DNA from: JBFLYE01 sp040756715 [NCBI: bacterium]
GTDB taxonomy: Bacteria; UBA9089; UBA9088
Direction: 5' to 3'
Assembly (NCBI GenBank): GCA_040756715.1
Contig: JBFLYE010000213.1
Span: forward strand, 1 to 9,206
DNA: 9,206 nt
In this document: piece by piece, positions 4,646 to 9,206 of the stretch
Layout of the letters: each line of letters opens with the position of its first letter
Position numbering within the stretch: the first letter of the stretch is position 1
Position numbers and translations under genes: made by a program
The notes under the pieces: model-generated
What the model was told of the DNA's origin: nothing
Databases searched by the model: none
The model's input: the letters and a program-made list of their open reading frames with translations, nothing else

Positions 4646-7600
4646 ACTTTATTCTTAAGCCTCATAGAGAGGACTTTTGAAACACCAGGTGTCTCCATTG
4701 TTATTCCATAGATTGTATCAGCTATCTCTATTGTCCTCTTATTATGGGTTATTATAAGGAATTGGGTCTCCTTTGAAAACAGCTTAACAAGCTCAACAAA
4801 CCTTTTGATATTTGCCTCATCCAAAGAGGCATCAACTTCATCAAGAAAGCAAAAGGGCGCTGGTTTTACCATAAACAAAGAGAACAAAAGGATAATAGCA
4901 AGCAATGTTTTTTCTCCCGAAGATAACAAAATAAGCCCCTTTTTCCTCTTTCCCGGTAGCTCTATCTCCATATCTATCTTTCCATTATTCATAACAATCC
5001 CTGCATTTCCTCCGCCAAATATCTTTAAAAAAATGGAGGAAAAATTATCATTTATCTTTATAAAGGTTTTACCAAAGACCTCCTTTGCCTTTTTGTCAAG
5101 CTCTCCTATAAGATAATAGAGGTCATCTTTTGCCTTGTTCAGGTCAGAAAGCTCTTGTTCATAAAAGGAAAGCCTCTCCTTTATTTTATCATACTCATAA
5201 GCAGACGAAAGATTTACATTAGAATAATGCAAAAGCTCTCTTTCTATTTTCTCTGCCCTTTCTTTGTCAAGCTTGTTTTCCATCTCCTTTATCCTTTCTC
5301 CATAATCAGAAACAATAGAATTTATTCTCTCTGAAAGAAGGGAGAGAGAAAGAGAAATATCCGTTATTTCTTTATTCTTCTCCTCCCTTATTCTATAAAG
5401 GCTATTAATCTTATTTTCCAATTCCAAAATGCTTTTTTCTTCTTCCAGAATAGAAGAAGAGGCTTGTGCTTTTGTCTTTTCAGAGCTTGTTTCTTCATCA
5501 AGCACCAAAAAAAGGGCTTTTTTATCTTTTAATAACCCCTCCTTAATAAGGATTTGTTCTTTTTCTTTTTCCCTTGCCTCTTTTATAACAGCCTCCTTTT
5601 CATAGGATATTTCTTTTTGCTCTAGTTTCTGTTTCTTCTCCCTTTGCAAAAGAAGGTTTAATTTCTCCCTTTGCAATTCCATTTTTCTCTCCTCATCCAT
5701 CAAGTCTTTGAGCTCTGTGTTTATTTCATTTAGCTTTTGTTCTAACAATTTTACATTTTCATCACTTTCTTTCTCTGTAAGGGCTGATATCTCTTTATAT
5801 ATTTCATCCTCCCTCTCTTTAAAGAAAAGGATTTCATCCTCTATTCTTTGTATTTTTAAGGAGAGGCCATCTTCATTTCCTTTTTCTCTTTCCTCCTCTT
5901 GTAATAGCCTTTTAAGGCTTGCTTCATCTTTTAAAAGCAATTTCTCGCTTATTTCTAATTCCTTAACTATGGCCATTTTTTCTTTTTGCCCATCGCTTCT
6001 TTTTTTCTCTAATTCTTTTAATTCACCTTCCAGCTCAATCAAGCGATTTTTTAGAGAATCTACCCCTTTTTTCCTTGATAACAAGCCTATCTCATCACCT
6101 ACCTCAATTATCCCATTCTCTATCTTAATACCATCAATTGTAACTACCTTCCATCCAGCAGAAGAAAATTTTAAGGCTGTTTCAATATCCTTTACAATCA
6201 AAAGATTGGAGAATAGCCAATTTATACCCTCATCCTTTATCTTAATAAAGTCTGAAGCCCTTCCAAGGACATTCTGGTGCTCTGGTGCTAGTAGGCTGCT
6301 CTGGTGCTCTGATGCTCTTTTCTTTAAGACAATAAATATTCTTCCTAGATTAACCTTCTTTGTATGAGAAATTAACCCTTTTATCTCATCCTCGTTTGCT
6401 ACTATAGAACAAAGCCTATCTCCTAAAAATCCATCTATTGCCTTTGCAAATTCATCCTTTACCTCTATCATTTTCTCCAGAATAGATGTTTCTTTTATAG
6501 CCCCATCCTTTATAAACCCTTCTATTACCTTTTTTTTAAGGGGAAGGCTTGAGAGAGAAGAAATCTTATGCTTGCAAGAGACCTCTTCCTCCCTCATCTC
6601 ATCAATCATTTTGTTTATCTTTGCCTCTTTGGCTAAAATCTCATTTTCTCTTGCTTTAAGAGCATTAAAATTTCCCCTTTCTTTCTCTATTTTTTCCTTA
6701 AGGCTTTGTATTTGTTTTAACAATTCATCCCTTTTTAAAATTATTTCTAGCCTCTCCTTGTTTAGCTTTTCTACATCTTCACCTAGTCTTTTTGTTCTAT
6801 TTTTGATATTTCTAATCTCCCTTTCTCCTTCATCCCTTTTTCCCTTTATCCCTGCCTTTCTGCTTAAACCATCAATAAGCTCATTCTTTAGGCCATCCTC
6901 AATCTCTTGAAGCCTTTTTATTTTCTCTTTTATTTCTAAATTTTCTTCTGGTAAACCAATAGCCATTTTTTCAGCCTCTATGTTTAAAAGCTCATCCTTT
7001 AAGCTTTTTTCTTTTGTCAAAAGTCCTCTCTCCTTTTCTTTGAGGCTAGATATTCTCTCAGAAAGAAAGACGAGCCTTTCTTCTTTTCTTGCTATCTCTT
7101 CCCTTAATTTTTCCTTCCTTTCCCTTATTTCAAAAAGGAGGTCGTCTTTTTGTTTTAGTCCTTCTACGAGCCTTTTAAAATTCTCCCTTTTCCCCTTTAA
7201 GATGGCCTCATTTTTTATAATTTCATCGTTTATCCCCTTTTCTTCCTTCTCCTTTAGGCTTAATTCTCCTTTTTTTCTGTGATATTCCTCCCATAGGGTA
7301 TGATATTTATAAACATTAAGCTCATCCTTTAGCCTCTTATACCTTCTCGCCTTTGATGCCTGGTATTTTAAGCTATCTCCCTCTCTTTTAAGCTCTGCCA
7401 TAATATCAGATACCCTCGTAATATTCTCTAATGTTTTTCTTAAATTTCCCAAAGCCTCTTCCTTTTTTACCCTATAGCCTGCAATGGCTGATGCCTCTTC
7501 AAAAAGGCCTAATCTTTCATCAGGGCTTTTTAGTAGTAGCTCTATTTTTTCCTGTGTCATTAAGAAATAGCCATTCTGGGAAAGGCCTGTATCTAATAAC

Positions 7601-7977
7601 AATCTATTTATATCCTTAAGTCTACAGGGTTTTTGATTGAGCATATATACAGATTCTCCTTGAGGAAATATCGTTCTTGTAATCTTTACCTCAGAAAAAG
7701 GGGTTTTAAGGAGGTTATTGCTATTATCTAATAAAATAGAAACCTCTGCTATGCTGGTTGGCTTTTCCATCTCTGCTCCGTGAAAGATAAGGTCTGACAT
7801 AGATTTTGCCCTGAGAAGATGGAGATTTTGCTCACCCAAAACCCACCTTATCGCATCACAAATATTGCTCTTTCCGCAGCCATTTGGTCCAACAAAGAGT
7901 GTCAAGGGGTGATCAAAGGTAAATTTCTCCCTTTTAAATGACTTAAAGCCTATAAGTTCAAGGGAAGAGAAAAACAT
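4642..7977 (-). CDS. smc: Chromosome segregation protein SMC
   Basis: ATPase core of the bacterial condensin (with ScpA/ScpB) that loops and organises the nucleoid for segregation. The 1111 residues are slightly short for the usual ~1150-1190. Order: N-terminal head with FKSFKREKFTF and Walker A GPNGCGKSN (30-38); RWVLGEQ (44-50); outgoing coiled coil about 165-480; hinge about 485-630; returning coil about 640-960; C-terminal head with signature LSSGEK (1018-1023; usual LSGGE), Walker B FCFLDEVDASLD (D1046, catalytic E1047) and switch TH (1077-1078). All ATPase elements are present, so it looks functional. A run of 8-bp DNA repeats encodes residues about 553-569 of the hinge. ATG 7977 has TATAAT 7 nt upstream and no Shine-Dalgarno. 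The stop codon overlaps the end of the opposing remnant by 4 nt. No scpA or scpB is nearby. Confidence 0.96.
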   Translation of the reverse strand: MFFSSLELIGFKSFKREKFTFDHPLTLFVGPNGCGKSNICDAIRWVLGEQNLHLLRAKSMSDLIFHGAEMEKPTSIAEVSILLDNSNNLLKTPFSEVKITRTIFPQGESVYMLNQKPCRLKDINRLLLDTGLSQNGYFLMTQEKIELLLKSPDERLGLFEEASAIAGYRVKKEEALGNLRKTLENITRVSDIMAELKREGDSLKYQASKARRYKRLKDELNVYKYHTLWEEYHRKKGELSLKEKEEKGINDEIIKNEAILKGKRENFKRLVEGLKQKDDLLFEIRERKEKLREEIARKEERLVFLSERISSLKEKERGLLTKEKSLKDELLNIEAEKMAIGLPEENLEIKEKIKRLQEIEDGLKNELIDGLSRKAGIKGKRDEGEREIRNIKNRTKRLGEDVEKLNKERLEIILKRDELLKQIQSLKEKIEKERGNFNALKARENEILAKEAKINKMIDEMREEEVSCKHKISSLSSLPLKKKVIEGFIKDGAIKETSILEKMIEVKDEFAKAIDGFLGDRLCSIVANEDEIKGLISHTKKVNLGRIFIVLKKRASEHQSSLLAPEHQNVLGRASDFIKIKDEGINWLFSNLLIVKDIETALKFSSAGWKVVTIDGIKIENGIIEVGDEIGLLSRKKGVDSLKNRLIELEGELKELEKKRSDGQKEKMAIVKELEISEKLLLKDEASLKRLLQEEEREKGNEDGLSLKIQRIEDEILFFKEREDEIYKEISALTEKESDENVKLLEQKLNEINTELKDLMDEERKMELQREKLNLLLQREKKQKLEQKEISYEKEAVIKEAREKEKEQILIKEGLLKDKKALFLVLDEETSSEKTKAQASSSILEEEKSILELENKINSLYRIREEKNKEITDISLSLSLLSERINSIVSDYGERIKEMENKLDKERAEKIERELLHYSNVNLSSAYEYDKIKERLSFYEQELSDLNKAKDDLYYLIGELDKKAKEVFGKTFIKINDNFSSIFLKIFGGGNAGIVMNNGKIDMEIELPGKRKKGLILLSSGEKTLLAIILLFSLFMVKPAPFCFLDEVDASLDEANIKRFVELVKLFSKETQFLIITHNKRTIEIADTIYGITMETPGVSKVLSMRLKNKV
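6274..6316 (-). repeat. Cluster of 8-bp repeats inside the smc hinge
   Basis: Plus-strand CTGGTGCT occurs at 6274-6281, 6282-6289 and 6301-6308, with CTGATGCT at 6309-6316: two tandem pairs separated by 11 bp. Read on the smc strand it stays open and gives a duplicated EHQ (SEHQSSLLAPEHQN). It is locally GC-richer than the rest of smc. Confidence 0.75.
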
Positions 7978-7984
7978 AAGAGGT

Positions 7985-7990
7985 ATTATA
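7985..7990 (-). promoter_or_regulatory. -10 box of smc, apparently leaderless
   Basis: A consensus TATAAT on the minus strand ends 7 nt before the smc ATG (7977). The upstream 20 bp are AT-rich repeat sequence, and no convincing -35 stands out. It implies that smc can be transcribed separately from galT. Confidence 0.5.
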
Positions 7991-7997
7991 CAAAATC

Positions 7998-8054
7998 AAG
8001 AAATTTTGAATTTTAAATCCATTTTATAATTCAAAATTCACCATTCAAAATTTT
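7998..8054. repeat. AT-rich inverted repeat of the ATTTTGAATT family between smc and galT
   Basis: AAATTTTGAAT (8001-8011) is exactly complementary to ATTCAAAATTT (8043-8053). A further copy, AATTCAAAATT, lies at 8028-8038. AAGAAATTTTGAATT (7998-8012) recurs exactly at 9156-9170. The stem would be long but weak, and there is no T-tract typical of a terminator. Confidence 0.6.
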
Positions 8055-8076
8055 ATAAAGGGTTGTGGAATTAACT

Positions 8077-9072
8077 CTATATTTTTACCTCCCTCAAAAA
8101 TTTTCCACTCTCCTCTGGAAGGGAGGTATTGATGTACATCCCAGAGCCAAGCTCAAATCCAGCTGACTTTCCCATCCTTGGGACAATGCTTATATACCAA
8201 TGGAAATAATTGACATTTGAGCAATCAATGGGCGCCTGCCTTATGACATAGTTAAAATCCGGGTCAGATAAGCCAAAATATAGCCTTTTTAAGAGGTCTA
8301 AAAGGATGTTGCTTAAGCTTTCCATCTCAAGATCATTTATCTCAAAAAAGCTTGCAAAATGCCTCTTTGGAAGGAGCCAGATGTGAAATGGTGAGAATGC
8401 AGAATAGAGAACAAAGGCAACAAATTCTTTGTTTTCAATGATAATTCTTCTTCCATCAGCTATCTCATCCTCAATCATCTGGCAGAATACACAGGTATGG
8501 TGGTCGTCATAATATCTCATTGCCTCCTCAAGCCTGGTTCTTATGTGATTGGGAACAACCGGTGTGGCAATGAGTTGGGAGTGGGGATGCTCAAGGGATG
8601 TGCCAGCAGCTTCGCCGTGATTCTTAAAGATGATGACAAGGTTTATCCTTTTATCCTTTGCTATTTCTAAATTTCTCTCCTTATAGGATGTGATAATGTT
8701 AAGGACATCACTCTCTAGAAGGAGGGCTGTGGTAAGGTTATGCTTTGGTGTCTCAACAATCACCTCATGATAGCCAAATCCAGGAAGGCTTCTTACCAAG
8801 CCTGAAAGATAGGGCTTTTTCCAGGGAATATCGGGAAGCAAAGCAGAAAATTTATTTGGGACAACCCTTAATTTCCATCCTTTATCATCTTTGATAGAAA
8901 AGAGCTCTGGTGGTGTTTTGTCTTCATTCCCAGGGCAGAATGGACAGGTTTGGACAAATTCTAAAGCTGGCTTTTTCTCTTGTTTCTTTACAAAATCCTC
9001 AGGCCTTTTTGCCCTCTCTGTAGCAATGACAACCCATTCTTTGGTAGCAATATTCTGTCTTAATTCTGGCAT
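8077..9072 (-). CDS. galT: GalT-family nucleotidyltransferase (galactose-1-phosphate uridylyltransferase or ADP-glucose phosphorylase-like)
   Basis: HIT-superfamily enzyme that moves a nucleotide between sugar phosphates through a nucleotidyl-histidine intermediate; classical GalT swaps UMP between UDP-glucose and galactose-1-phosphate in the Leloir pathway. The 331 residues show RQNIATKEWVVIATERAKRP (5-24), first zinc Cys pair CPFC (C43, C46), H111 in VETPKH, and GTSLEHPHSQ (157-166). H162 is the likely zinc ligand and H164 the nucleotide-accepting histidine. A second CxxC (C194, C197) with H238 and H291 suggests a second zinc site, as in the ADP-glucose phosphorylase-like branch and not in E. 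coli GalT. HPHSQ in place of HPHGQ points the same way. The substrate is therefore unsettled. ATG 9072 has TATAAT 8 nt upstream and no Shine-Dalgarno. smc follows 99 nt downstream; no gal genes are nearby. Confidence 0.87.
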   Translation of the reverse strand: MPELRQNIATKEWVVIATERAKRPEDFVKKQEKKPALEFVQTCPFCPGNEDKTPPELFSIKDDKGWKLRVVPNKFSALLPDIPWKKPYLSGLVRSLPGFGYHEVIVETPKHNLTTALLLESDVLNIITSYKERNLEIAKDKRINLVIIFKNHGEAAGTSLEHPHSQLIATPVVPNHIRTRLEEAMRYYDDHHTCVFCQMIEDEIADGRRIIIENKEFVAFVLYSAFSPFHIWLLPKRHFASFFEINDLEMESLSNILLDLLKRLYFGLSDPDFNYVIRQAPIDCSNVNYFHWYISIVPRMGKSAGFELGSGMYINTSLPEESGKFLREVKI

Positions 9073-9080
9073 TTCATTAA

Positions 9081-9109
9081 ATTATAGTATCTTCCATTAC
9101 TTAGTGCAA
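9081..9109 (-). promoter_or_regulatory. Promoter of galT, apparently leaderless
   Basis: On the minus strand a weak -35 TTGCAC (9109-9104), a 17-bp spacer and a consensus TATAAT (9086-9081) end 8 nt before the galT ATG (9072). The expected transcription start falls at or beside the start codon. Confidence 0.55.
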
Positions 9110-9155
9110 AAATAGATAGGGTTGTGTTTATCTGTTAAAAATTCATCCACCTTTT

Positions 9156-9191
9156 AAGAAATTTTGAATTCTAAATTTTGAATTTTGAATT
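9156..9191 (+). repeat. Array of ATTTTGAATT repeats upstream of galT
   Basis: AAATTTTGAATT occurs at 9159-9170 and 9173-9184, and AATTTTGAATT at 9181-9191, giving offsets of 14 and about 7 nt. The 15-mer AAGAAATTTTGAATT (9156-9170) is identical to 7998-8012 at the other end of galT. No gene starts between here and the window end. Confidence 0.65.
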
Positions 9192-9206
9192 GAAGGTTTA
9201 AGTTTT

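Noticed and set aside
5708-6367. 219-aa plus-strand ORF rich in Ser, Phe and Leu
   Set aside because: It is the antisense of smc coiled coil; its composition is just the complement of Lys/Glu codons. The other plus-strand ORFs between 4805 and 7619, and the minus-strand ORF at 638-1165, are the same effect.
8001-8053. Intrinsic terminator between galT and smc
   Set aside because: The arms are almost pure A/T, far apart and lack a following T-tract, so the repeat-family explanation fits better.
1-9206. A new defence or mobile system
   Set aside because: Every intact gene except one small coiled-coil protein belongs to a known housekeeping, transport or metabolic family. No nuclease, transposase, integrase or toxin-antitoxin signature was seen.

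Overview
This 9.2-kb window is AT-rich, gene-dense bacterial chromosome. It carries six readable housekeeping or metabolic genes, one unfamiliar membrane coiled-coil gene and one decayed gene. No tRNA, rRNA, CRISPR array, insertion sequence or phage gene is visible. Arginine is written almost entirely with AGA/AGG, isoleucine often with ATA, and coding strands are strongly purine-rich. The remnant near 4.2-4.6 kb resembles large secreted or surface proteins with a YPNPW-type C-terminal domain. Together this suggests a deep-branching, probably uncultivated bacterium, possibly thermophilic or of thermophilic ancestry. The phylum cannot be fixed from the window.

Layout: (1) 1-553, minus: an OppF/DppF-type peptide ABC transporter ATPase that runs off the left edge. 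(2) 554-650: a divergent promoter region. (3) 651-1996, plus: a one-pass membrane coiled-coil protein overlapping moaC (molybdenum cofactor synthesis). (4) 1997-2144: a convergent gap with short repeats. (5) 4060-2145, minus: prmC and bioF, overlapping by 4 nt. (6) 4061-4207: a divergent spacer. (7) 4208-4645, plus: the remnant of a secreted-protein gene. (8) 7977-4642, minus: smc, the chromosome-condensing ATPase. (9) 9072-8077, minus: a GalT-family nucleotidyltransferase. (10) 9073-9206: intergenic DNA with AT-rich repeats.

The genes do not form one pathway, and I found no defence, mobile or otherwise novel gene system. The most striking signal is regulatory. All five genes that appear to start a transcript have a TATAAT (one TACAAT) box ending only 6-8 nt before the ATG and no Shine-Dalgarno sequence, which is the arrangement of leaderless mRNAs. 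The only strong Shine-Dalgarno (AAGGAGG) belongs to the decayed secreted-protein gene. Second is a cluster of 8-bp repeats inside the Smc hinge, read through in frame. Third is a family of ATTTTGAATT repeats in the intergenic gaps.
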